From Bacillota bacterium (GTDB lineage: Bacteria; Bacillota; Clostridia; Peptostreptococcales; Anaerovoracaceae): 5,505 nt of DNA. A model generated the notes under the pieces. That model was given only the letters and a program-made list of their open reading frames with translations, did no database searches and was not told the DNA's origin. The stretch is from the NCBI GenBank assembly GCA_016287035.1, contig JAEEVI010000215.1, positions 1-5,505 on the forward strand, given 5' to 3'. The stretch's first letter is position 1. Each line of letters starts with the position of its first letter. Position numbers and translations under genes: made by a program. Of this stretch, positions 1 to 5,342 are shown piece after piece.

Positions 1-824
1 CCGTCTCGAAGGTCGATACTTTCAAGGAAAAACCGGACGCGGAGACAGCGCGGAAGTACATTGAAGCAGGAGGGCTCTGGAACGGCGGCGTTTTCGCGTT
101 CAGGCTCGGCTACGTCCTTAAGAGGGCTCACGAGCTGATAGATTTCGAAGACTACGCCGACCTTTTCTCGAAATATGACACGCTTACTAAGATAAGCTTC
201 GATTACGCCGTCGTCGAGCACGAGAAGGACATCGCGGTGATGCGCTTCAGGGGCGAATGGAAGGATCTCGGCACGTGGAACACGCTCACCGAGGCTATGG
301 AGGAGACCGCGATAGGAGACGCGCGCCTCGAGGGCGGCTGCGAGAACACGCACGTGATAAACGAGCTCGGCGTTCCGATCCTGGCCATGGGCCTTAAGGA
401 CGTCGTGGTATCCGCCTCGCCCGAGGGCATCCTCGTCAGCGACAAGGCGCAGAGCAGCTACATCAAGCCGTTCGTGGACGCGATCGACAGCAGGGTCATG
501 TTCGCGGAGAAGAGCTGGGGCAGCTACCGCGTCCTCGACGTCGGTGAGGCGAGCATGACCGTAAAGGTGACGCTCAACCCCGGCCACAGGATGAACTATC
601 ACTCGCACGACCGCAGGGACGAGGTCTGGACTGTGATCTCCGGCAGCGGCCGCACGATAGTCGACGGCATGGAGCAGCCCGTGAGCGTCGGCGACGTGAT
701 CACGATGGCCGCGGGATGCAGGCATACGGTGATCGCCGGCGAAGAGGGCCTGCAGCTGATGGAAGTGCAGCTTGGCAGGGATATAAGCGTCGGCGACAAG
801 CATAAATACGAGCTCGATATCTGA
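1..824 (+). CDS. manC: Mannose-1-phosphate guanylyltransferase with C-terminal cupin (ManC/CpsB type), 5' truncated
   Basis: This makes GDP-mannose from GTP and mannose-1-phosphate in the cytoplasm, supplying mannosyl (and often fucosyl or rhamnosyl) donors for surface glycans. The reading frame is open from base 3, so 273 residues are visible and the N-terminus, with the nucleotide-binding signature, lies outside the window. Visible nucleotidyltransferase motifs, numbered from base 3, are FKEKP (7-11, usually FVEKP), WNGGVF (26-31), SFDYAVVEH (65-73) and WKDLGTW (86-92). A short linker leads to KSWGSY (170-175) and a cupin carrying all four expected metal ligands: H200 and H202 (YHSH), E207 and H241. 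In the family this cupin is the type II mannose-6-phosphate isomerase domain; whether it is active here is unknown because a separate isomerase gene follows. An apparent start at 237 is internal, since motifs continue upstream in frame. Stop is TGA at 822-824. Confidence 0.95.
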   Translation, partial: VSKVDTFKEKPDAETARKYIEAGGLWNGGVFAFRLGYVLKRAHELIDFEDYADLFSKYDTLTKISFDYAVVEHEKDIAVMRFRGEWKDLGTWNTLTEAMEETAIGDARLEGGCENTHVINELGVPILAMGLKDVVVSASPEGILVSDKAQSSYIKPFVDAIDSRVMFAEKSWGSYRVLDVGEASMTVKVTLNPGHRMNYHSHDRRDEVWTVISGSGRTIVDGMEQPVSVGDVITMAAGCRHTVIAGEEGLQLMEVQLGRDISVGDKHKYELDI

Positions 825-825
825 T

Positions 826-841
826 CCCGCGCTTTAGCGGG
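826..841 (+). other. Short GC hairpin in the manC-manA gap
   Basis: CCCGC (826-830) pairs perfectly with GCGGG (837-841) across a 6-nt loop. It begins two bases after the manC stop and ends just before the purine-rich stretch that must serve as the manA ribosome-binding site. There is no T-run, so it is not a terminator; it may affect RNA stability or manA translation, or be chance in GC-rich DNA. Confidence 0.35.
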
Positions 842-853
842 CAGCAGGTGACA

Positions 854-1849
854 ATGGAAAACAGGCCGTTTCTGCTGAAGCCGGCCGCGAAGGACTACCT
901 TTGGGGCGGCAGAAGGCTGAATGACGATTTCGGAAAAAGAATAGACGTATATCCGCTGGCCGAGACCTGGGAGTGTTCGACTCACCCCGACGGCCAGTCT
1001 TCGGTCGCGTCCGGCGAGATGGCCGGCCGCCTCCTCGGCGACGTGCTCGCAGAGCACCCGGACTGGCTCGGCTCGCATCCTCTCTCGATGACCGGCGGCC
1101 GGCCGGAGCTTCCCATCCTCGTCAAGCTGATAGACGCTCGCGAAGATCTCTCGGTCCAGGTCCACCCGGACGACGCCTACGCGCTCGAGCACGAGAACAG
1201 CCTCGGCAAGACCGAGATGTGGTACGTCCTCGCCGCTGAGAAGGGCGCGAGGCTCATATACGGATTCAATCAGGACGTTTCGCCGCAGCAGGTAAGAAGA
1301 GCCGCCGGGGACGGGACGATAATGCGGTATCTCAATCGCGTTCCTGTGAATAAGGACGACGTCTTCTTCATCGAGGCCGGCACCGTGCACGCGCTCGGCG
1401 CGGGGTGCCTCGTAGCGGAGATACAGGAAGCCTCGAACATTACGTACAGGTTCTACGATCACGACAGGACGGACAGGGACGGTAAAAAGCGCCCTCTCCA
1501 CGTGGAGAAGGCGCTCGAGGTCGCCGATCTGTCTTCTTCCGCATCGCCGCGCCAGCCGATGCGCACGCTGCGGTACAGGAGCGGCTGCGCGCAGGAGCTC
1601 CTCACGAGGTGCAGGTATTTTCAGGTCGAACGGCTGCTGCTGAACACCGTATCCGGCCGCCCCGCGGAGCTCTCAGCCGGGGCGAACAGCTTCCGCGTGC
1701 TTTTGTGCGTGGACGGCGGCGGCGTCATATCCTCCGCGGGCGGGGAGATACCGTTCTTTAAGGGCGACTGCGTATTCGTGCCCGCGGACAGCGTTCCGCT
1801 CGCGCTTTCCGGCAGGGCGCAGCTGCTGAACCGCATTTTTTACCAATAG
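854..1849 (+). CDS. manA: Mannose-6-phosphate isomerase, class I
   Basis: A cytoplasmic, zinc-dependent enzyme that interconverts fructose-6-phosphate and mannose-6-phosphate, the entry to GDP-mannose synthesis or the exit for mannose catabolism. The 331-residue product fits the short class I enzymes of Bacillota. With ATG 854 as residue 1 it shows the N-terminal YLWGG box (15-19), QVHPDD (102-107, zinc ligand H104), KTEMWY (119-124, ligand E121), GTVHALG (176-182, ligand H179), EIQEASNITYRFYDHDR (189-205, containing the conserved catalytic-region arginine) and a C-terminal cupin-like half. It follows manC by 29 nt on the same strand, so the two are probably cotranscribed. The start is uncertain: GTG at 848 is in frame two codons upstream, and AGGTG (846-850) is a weak, closely spaced ribosome-binding site for ATG 854. 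No terminator follows; the stop abuts the -35 box of the next promoter. Confidence 0.96.
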   Translation: MENRPFLLKPAAKDYLWGGRRLNDDFGKRIDVYPLAETWECSTHPDGQSSVASGEMAGRLLGDVLAEHPDWLGSHPLSMTGGRPELPILVKLIDAREDLSVQVHPDDAYALEHENSLGKTEMWYVLAAEKGARLIYGFNQDVSPQQVRRAAGDGTIMRYLNRVPVNKDDVFFIEAGTVHALGAGCLVAEIQEASNITYRFYDHDRTDRDGKKRPLHVEKALEVADLSSSASPRQPMRTLRYRSGCAQELLTRCRYFQVERLLLNTVSGRPAELSAGANSFRVLLCVDGGGVISSAGGEIPFFKGDCVFVPADSVPLALSGRAQLLNRIFYQ

Positions 1850-1878
1850 TTGACAAAGTAAACAGGAACAATTACAAT
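1850..1878 (+). promoter_or_regulatory. Sigma-70-type promoter of hicAB
   Basis: TTGACA (1850-1855, perfect -35) and TACAAT (1873-1878, five of six for -10) are separated by exactly 17 nt. The -35 starts at the base after the manA stop codon. The expected transcription start is about 1884-1886, giving a leader of roughly 27 nt before the hicA ATG. This is a near-consensus and therefore presumably strong promoter, as expected for one normally held down by a repressor. Confidence 0.85.
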
Positions 1879-1899
1879 GTAACTGGATCTCAGTTACAT
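1877..1899 (+). promoter_or_regulatory. Perfect inverted repeat, likely HicB/HicAB operator
   Basis: ATGTAACTG (1877-1885) and CAGTTACAT (1891-1899) are exact reverse complements flanking the 5-nt spacer GATCT. The left arm includes the last two bases of the -10 box and the predicted start point, so a bound protein would block RNA polymerase. HicB antitoxins with a ribbon-helix-helix domain are known to repress their own operons through such dyads; that HicB binds here is inference from position and symmetry. Confidence 0.75.
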
Positions 1900-1911
1900 C
1901 GTCTTTGCGTT

Positions 1912-2175
1912 ATGAGTAAATACGAAAAAGCTCTCAAAAGATTATCGGAGTGCCCTAAAGATTATCGGTACAGCGAGGCAGCGGCTCTGCTCGTGATGCT
2001 GGGCTATAAGGAGTCGAACAAGGGTAAATCTTCCGGCTCCAGAGTCGCGTTTTACAGGGAGTCGGACAAGAGCATCATCTTGCTTCACAAGCCTCATCCG
2101 GGCAGCGAGATGCTGCCTGCCGCGGTAAGGCATCTGTACAAATTCTTAAAGGAAGGCGGCGATCTGGATGAATAA
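1912..2175 (+). CDS. hicA: HicA-family toxin (type II toxin-antitoxin), GSR variant
   Basis: A putative mRNA interferase toxin of 87 residues, the usual size for HicA, with a double-stranded-RNA-binding-like fold. Recognisable parts are the N-terminal helix region, LGYKESNKGKSSGSRVAF (30-47), LHKPHPG (58-64) and the C-terminal AVRHLYKFLKEGG (71-83), all typical of the HicA subfamily with an HKPHP block. Canonical HicA carries a catalytic histidine after the conserved GS; here that place is R44 (G42-S43-R44), as I recall for many members of this subfamily, so the active site may be organised differently, perhaps through H59 or H62. The ATG at 1912 has no visible Shine-Dalgarno sequence. The gene overlaps hicB by 8 nt. 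By hand count its GC is about 52%, below the flanking genes. Confidence 0.88.
   Translation: MSKYEKALKRLSECPKDYRYSEAAALLVMLGYKESNKGKSSGSRVAFYRESDKSIILLHKPHPGSEMLPAAVRHLYKFLKEGGDLDE
2151..2156 (+). promoter_or_regulatory. Strong ribosome-binding site for hicB inside the hicA 3' end
   Basis: GGAAGG, preceded by AAA, lies 11 nt upstream of the hicB ATG at 2168. It fixes that ATG as the hicB start and contrasts with the absence of such a site before hicA, which would favour antitoxin over toxin synthesis from one transcript. Confidence 0.65.
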
Positions 2176-2509
2176 CGTTTTGGAGTATAAGGGATATCAT
2201 ACAAGAGTCGAATTCGATGCGGACAGCCGCAAACTGTACGGTGTCATCGAAGGGATCAACGATCTCGTCGATTTTATCGCTGATGATCCAAGTTCTGTAG
2301 ACAATGAATTCCATAAGGCTGTAGACGATTATATCGCGCTTTGTAACGACCTGGGCAGATCGCCGGATAAAGAGTACAAGGGAATGTTCAATGTCCGGAT
2401 ACCGCCCGAATATCATCGGGAGCTTGCGGTAAAAGCGCTCAAAGAGAATATTTCGCTGAACGCTGTCGTCGAAGAGGCCATAGGCCGGTATCTGGCAGAA
2501 GAAAAATAG
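2168..2509 (+). CDS. hicB: HicB-family antitoxin with C-terminal ribbon-helix-helix domain
   Basis: A 113-residue antitoxin and probable autorepressor of the hicAB operon. Residues 1 to about 60 (LEYKGYHTRVEFDADSR, then LYGVIEGINDLVDF) match the partial RNase-H-like fold with which HicB binds and neutralises HicA. Residues about 72-110 (GMFNVRIPP at 72-80, then SLNAVVEEAIGRYL at 96-109) form a ribbon-helix-helix DNA-binding domain: a short beta strand followed by two helices. The start overlaps the last 8 nt of hicA in another frame, so the two are translationally close or coupled. The dyad at 1877-1899 is the natural binding site. GC by hand count is about 46%, the lowest in the window. The stop at 2507-2509 lies 17 nt before the terminator stem. 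Confidence 0.92.
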   Translation: MNNVLEYKGYHTRVEFDADSRKLYGVIEGINDLVDFIADDPSSVDNEFHKAVDDYIALCNDLGRSPDKEYKGMFNVRIPPEYHRELAVKALKENISLNAVVEEAIGRYLAEEK

Positions 2510-2526
2510 ATCGTCTGCAAACAAAG

Positions 2527-2559
2527 CGGGGCGCCCTTCGGGGCGCCCCGTATTTTATT
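2527..2559 (+). terminator. Strong intrinsic terminator of hicAB, possibly bidirectional
   Basis: CGGGGCGCCC (2527-2536) pairs perfectly with GGGCGCCCCG (2541-2550) around a stable TTCG tetraloop, followed by TATTTTATT (2551-2559). On the minus strand the same stem is followed by CTTTGTTTG, a weaker U-rich tail, so it may also end the convergent DHH gene, whose stop is at 2581. Confidence 0.93.
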
Positions 2560-2580
2560 CGTACATGCTCGCGGTATGCA

Positions 2581-3504
2581 TTACTGCGCGTTGATCTTCG
2601 CCACGATCGCTTCGAGCGCCTCGTCGGCCTTGTCGTTGTCGACCTGGCAGGTGCCGGCGTTGCGGTGGCCGCCTCCTCCGTAGGACAGGCATATCTCGCC
2701 GATGTCCGCGTTGGAGGCCTTGTTGATTATGCTCTTGCCGATCATCAGCGCGGTGTTCTGCTTCTTGAAGCCCCAGGCGACGTGGATGGAGATCTCGGTC
2801 TCGGGATACATCGCGTAGACGACGAAGCGGTTGCCGGCGTGGATGACCTCTTCGTTCCTGAGGTCGATGACGGCGACTTTACCGCAGACCTTGACGATCC
2901 TGCGCAGCTGCTCCTCGAACAGCTTTTCCTGCTCGAAGTAGAGGTCGACGCGCTCCTTGACGTCAGGAAGCTCGAGGATCTTGTCGATATCGTTGTCGAG
3001 ACAGTAGTCGATGAGCTGCATCATCAGGTCGTAGTTGGAGATGCGGAAATCGTGGAAGCGTCCGAGCCCGGTGCGCGCGTCCATTATGAAGTGGAGAAGG
3101 CACCAGCCCGTCGGATGGAGGATCTCGTCGAGCGTGAAGTCGGCGCTGTCGCCCTTGTCGACGGCCGTCATGAGATCTTTAGAGATGCGCGGGAACCTTT
3201 CGTGACCGCCGTAGTAATCGAACACGACTCTCGCGGCCGATCTCGCGTTCGGGTCTATTATGAGCTTTCCTCCCGTTTCCGTCGCCTTGAGCCTGTCCAC
3301 CTCGCTCTCGTGGTGGTCGAAGGCCAGCCCGACGCGCGGATCGTAGGGCAGGTTCGTCGTTATATCGTTTTCGCTGAGCTCTATCTTGCCGTCCTGGACG
3401 TCCTTGGGGTGGACGAACTTGATCTCGTCGATCATTCCCAGCTCCTTGAACATCATGGCGCAGGCCAGTCCGTCGAAATCGCTTCTTGTTACGAGTCGCT
3501 TCAT
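2581..3504 (-). CDS. DHH/DHHA1-family phosphoesterase ('exopolyphosphatase'-type)
   Basis: A 307-residue soluble phosphoesterase of the DHH superfamily, which uses two Mn or Mg ions to cut phosphodiester or phosphoanhydride bonds. Motifs: SDFDG (8-12, metal ligands D9 and D11), DHHESE (63-68, the family signature), AVDKGDS (114-120, later aspartate motif) and, in the C-terminal DHHA1 substrate domain, YGGGGHRNAG (275-284). Close relatives are usually annotated 'exopolyphosphatase', but I know of no firm evidence for that substrate; nano-RNA, pAp or cyclic dinucleotide turnover are alternatives from related families. The first motif reads TRSDFDG rather than the histidine-containing form of NrnA/RecJ. 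The start is supported by GGAGGAG (complement of 3511-3517) ending 6 nt before the ATG. The gene is convergent with hicAB and divergent from ald, so it is probably monocistronic. Confidence 0.9.
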   Translation of the reverse strand: MKRLVTRSDFDGLACAMMFKELGMIDEIKFVHPKDVQDGKIELSENDITTNLPYDPRVGLAFDHHESEVDRLKATETGGKLIIDPNARSAARVVFDYYGGHERFPRISKDLMTAVDKGDSADFTLDEILHPTGWCLLHFIMDARTGLGRFHDFRISNYDLMMQLIDYCLDNDIDKILELPDVKERVDLYFEQEKLFEEQLRRIVKVCGKVAVIDLRNEEVIHAGNRFVVYAMYPETEISIHVAWGFKKQNTALMIGKSIINKASNADIGEICLSYGGGGHRNAGTCQVDNDKADEALEAIVAKINAQ

Positions 3505-3561
3505 ATTCTTCTCCTCCGAAATAAATGCGCATTTTCAGCACAGTATCGAGCGTTGTTTTTA

Positions 3562-3570
3562 ATTATAGCA
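3562..3570 (-). promoter_or_regulatory. Extended -10 promoter for the DHH gene
   Basis: Read on the minus strand this is TGCTATAAT: a perfect TATAAT hexamer (3562-3567) with the TG extension one base upstream. No good -35 lies 16-18 nt upstream, which is common for extended -10 promoters. Transcription would start near 3555, giving a leader of about 50 nt containing the strong ribosome-binding site. Confidence 0.7.
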
Positions 3571-3620
3571 TATAAAAGACCGGGAAAGCGGGATTTTTAC
3601 TGAAAACGCGCAACTCTCCG

Positions 3621-3649
3621 TTGTCATGCGCCACAAAAAAGTGTATTAT
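3621..3649 (+). promoter_or_regulatory. Sigma-70-type promoter of ald
   Basis: TTGTCA (3621-3626) and TATTAT (3644-3649) each match five of six consensus bases and are spaced by 17 nt. The predicted start near 3656 gives a leader of about 89 nt before ald. The -10 lies in an AT-rich 7-bp dyad, ATTATTT (3645-3651) and AAATAAT (3655-3661), which could be an operator or just low complexity. Confidence 0.7.
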
Positions 3650-3668
3650 TTTTTAAATAATTCTGAAT

Positions 3669-3718
3669 GGCCGTGCGGCGGCCTTATGCAGACTGCGCGC
3701 CGTAGAGACAGGGCGCGC
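3669..3718 (+). other. Two GC hairpins in the ald leader
   Basis: GGCCG (3669-3673) pairs with CGGCC (3679-3683) over 5 nt, and GCGCGCC (3695-3701) pairs with GGCGCGC (3712-3718) over 10 nt. The second ends 11 nt before the AAGGAG ribosome-binding site at 3730-3735. There is no following T-run, so these are not intrinsic terminators. A role in leader RNA stability or translation control is possible but unproven. Confidence 0.4.
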
Positions 3719-3744
3719 GTAAAACGTACAAGGAGCGTAAAAGC

Positions 3745-4857
3745 ATGAAGATCGGATGCGTAAAGGAGATCAAGAACAACGAGTTCAGAGTGGGGCTCAC
3801 GCCGGACAACGTAAAGGCGTACGTGGCGGCGGGGCATCACGTGTACATCGAGAAGGGCGCGGGCGTGGGCTCGGGCTTCACTGACAACGAGTACGTCGAC
3901 GCCGGCGCGTCCGTCATCGAGGATCCCGCCGACATCTGGAAGCTCGTAGACATGATGATAAAGGTCAAGGAGCCTCTCGGAGAGGAATGCAAGCTCTTCC
4001 GCGAAGGGCTCATACTCTACACTTATCTGCACCTCGCGGCCGACAAGCCGCAGCTCGACGCGCTGCTCGCCGGAAAGGTGAAGGCCGTCGCGTACGAGAC
4101 GCTGCAAGAGACCGACAGGTCGCTCCCGCTGCTCGTTCCGATGAGCCAGATCGCGGGCCGCCTGTCGCTCCAGGAGGGCGCCAAGTACCTCGAAAAGCGC
4201 TTCGGCGGCGAGGGCATACTGCTCGCCGGAGTTCCCGGAACGCCAAAGGCGAACGTCGTCATCCTCGGCGGCGGCACGGTCGGAATGAACGCGTGCAAGA
4301 TCGCCGTCGGAATGGGCGCCGCCGTTACTATCCTCGACATAGACCTCAAGAGGCTCGAGCTGCTCGACACGATGTTCGGTTCGAAGATCCAGACGCTCGT
4401 ATCGACCGACAGCAACGTGGAGCGCGCCGTCAAGGACGCGGATCTCGTCATCGGGTCTGTGCTGATCCCCGGCGGATCCACGCCGAAGCTGTTCAAGGAG
4501 AAATATCTGGCCGGGATGAAGGACGGCGCTGTTTTCGTCGACGTCGCGATAGACCAGGGCGGCTGCGGAGAGTCCTCCCGCGTTACTACCCACGACGATC
4601 CCGTGTTCGTAAAGGAAGGCGTGGTGCACTACTGCGTCGGCAACATGCCCGGCGCCGTGCCCAGGACCAGCACGATAGCGCTCACGAACGCGACGCTCAA
4701 GTACGGCCTGCAGATCGCGGAAAACGGTCTCGAAGAGGCCTGCAGAAAGAGCGACGTCATTTGCTCGGGCGTCAATACGTACGGCGGAAAGCTCACGAAT
4801 AAGAACGTCGCCGCCGCGCACGGATACGAGTATACTGATATAAAGACGCTGATATAG
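3745..4857 (+). CDS. ald: Alanine dehydrogenase
   Basis: A cytoplasmic NAD-dependent enzyme catalysing L-alanine + NAD + water to and from pyruvate, ammonium and NADH; in anaerobes it serves alanine catabolism or ammonium assimilation with NADH recycling. The 370-residue length is typical. Known functional residues fall at their family positions: R15 and K75 (KVKEP) for pyruvate binding, H96 (YLHLA) and D270 (VDVAIDQGGC) for catalysis. The Rossmann fold shows GGGTVG at 175-180 with the acidic NAD-selecting D198 about 20 residues later. The block HYCVGNMPGAVPRTST near residue 300 is also diagnostic. CGES after D270 replaces the commoner CFET/CVET, a minor variation. The start is set by AAGGAG (3730-3735), 9 nt upstream. 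The gene has its own promoter and may be cotranscribed with the zinc-ribbon gene 53 nt downstream. Confidence 0.97.
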   Translation: MKIGCVKEIKNNEFRVGLTPDNVKAYVAAGHHVYIEKGAGVGSGFTDNEYVDAGASVIEDPADIWKLVDMMIKVKEPLGEECKLFREGLILYTYLHLAADKPQLDALLAGKVKAVAYETLQETDRSLPLLVPMSQIAGRLSLQEGAKYLEKRFGGEGILLAGVPGTPKANVVILGGGTVGMNACKIAVGMGAAVTILDIDLKRLELLDTMFGSKIQTLVSTDSNVERAVKDADLVIGSVLIPGGSTPKLFKEKYLAGMKDGAVFVDVAIDQGGCGESSRVTTHDDPVFVKEGVVHYCVGNMPGAVPRTSTIALTNATLKYGLQIAENGLEEACRKSDVICSGVNTYGGKLTNKNVAAAHGYEYTDIKTLI

Positions 4858-4863
4858 AAGGAT

Positions 4864-4878
4864 CGCGCGAAAGGCGCG
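4864..4878 (+). other. Small hairpin after ald
   Basis: CGCGC (4864-4868) and GCGCG (4874-4878) form a 5-bp stem over a GAAAG loop, 6 nt after the ald stop. Only a TTTT about 15 nt later follows, so termination is unlikely. It may mark an RNA processing or stability site between the two genes. Confidence 0.3.
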
Positions 4879-4910
4879 GCCGTTCAGCTGAGTTTTAAGG
4901 AGATCGTCAA

Positions 4911-5285
4911 ATGTGGAATAAGATATGTGATGCCTGCGGCGCGACCGTCGAGAACGGCGTATGCCCGTATTGCGGAAAGGTGTTCACCGAGTTCGATAAC
5001 GAGCCCCCCGCGGCTCCCGAAGCGGAAGTCGAGTTCGACGCTTCCGACGCCACGCACGTCGACGCGGAAGTCGTCAGCGAGCCATACGGCAGCGGCGCGT
5101 CGTCCGGCGCGAAGGCTGAGGACGGCAACTCGATCCTTGTCGACGCGCTGTCGTTCCTGTTCCCGCCCGTCGGACTCATCTACTGGATAGTAAAGCGCAG
5201 GGAAAAACCGGTCCGCGCGCGGAACGCGCTGATCGCCGCCGGTATCGGCCTCGTCCTCAGCTTCTTCCTGAACATGGGGAAATAG
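4911..5285 (+). CDS. Small zinc-ribbon membrane protein of unknown function
   Basis: A 124-residue protein in three parts. Residues 6-21 hold CxxC-x8-CxxC (C6, C9, C18, C21), a rubredoxin-like zinc ribbon. Residues about 26-73 are an acidic, low-complexity linker rich in Ala, Glu and Asp. Residues about 75-94 and 105-121 are hydrophobic and probably membrane-embedded, separated by the basic loop KRREKPVRAR. The FPPVGLIYWIVKRREKP block resembles many small zinc-ribbon proteins of Bacillota whose role is unknown. No catalytic motif is visible, so an adaptor or sensor role at the membrane is only a guess. The start is fixed by AAGGAG (4897-4902), 8 nt upstream. It lies 53 nt after ald and 57 nt before a likely metal exporter, so operon membership with either is possible. 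Confidence 0.85.
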   Translation: MWNKICDACGATVENGVCPYCGKVFTEFDNEPPAAPEAEVEFDASDATHVDAEVVSEPYGSGASSGAKAEDGNSILVDALSFLFPPVGLIYWIVKRREKPVRARNALIAAGIGLVLSFFLNMGK

Positions 5286-5303
5286 CGCGTAAGGTCCGCG
5301 GCA

Positions 5304-5319
5304 GGCGCAGGGGCGCAGG
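5304..5319 (+). repeat. Tandem 8-bp repeat (two copies)
   Basis: GGCGCAGG occurs twice head to tail (5304-5311, 5312-5319), followed by a decayed third copy (GCTGCGGG). It lies in the 57-nt gap between the zinc-ribbon gene and the exporter gene. It is probably simple replication slippage in GC-rich DNA. Confidence 0.5.
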
Positions 5320-5342
5320 GCTGCGGGCAAAAGTGAGTCATA

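Noticed and set aside
237..824. Separate small cupin gene starting at GTG 237
   Set aside because: ManC nucleotidyltransferase motifs continue upstream in the same frame to base 3 and there is no ribosome-binding site, so this is internal to manC.
599..1501. 300-residue open frame on the minus strand across manC/manA
   Set aside because: It is antisense to two proteins with clear motifs, has Arg/Val/Leu-rich composition typical of GC-rich shadow frames, and no recognisable domain or ribosome-binding site.
1811..1841. Terminator at the end of manA (GC-rich stretch then six T)
   Set aside because: The T-run is inside the coding sequence and the upstream bases form only a loopless GCAGCTGC palindrome, not a stable hairpin adjacent to the T-run.
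1877..1882. Minimal start-stop uORF (ATG TAA) before hicA
   Set aside because: It lies within the operator arm and upstream of the predicted transcription start, so it would appear only in read-through RNA.
1898..2516. 7-bp direct repeat ATCGTCT at 1898-1904 and 2510-2516 flanking hicAB, as a target-site duplication
   Set aside because: Seven bases can match by chance over this distance, the left copy is inside the operator region rather than outside the cassette, and no transposase or terminal inverted repeats are present.
2665..3603. 312-residue plus-strand open frame opposite the DHH gene
   Set aside because: It is a shadow of the DHH gene, whose catalytic motifs and strong ribosome-binding site are on the minus strand; the frame also runs through that gene's promoter.
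3646..4821. 391-residue minus-strand open frame opposite ald
   Set aside because: It is longer than ald itself, but is an Arg/Val/Glu-rich mirror of it without any recognisable domain; ald has all its catalytic residues.
4831..4843. TATACT/TATAAA as a -10 for the zinc-ribbon gene
   Set aside because: No acceptable -35 lies 16-18 nt upstream, and the bases encode the conserved-looking ald C-terminus; chance is more likely.
5286..5342. Metal riboswitch before the exporter gene
   Set aside because: The gap is only 57 nt and shows no multi-helix fold or conserved riboswitch core that I can recognise.
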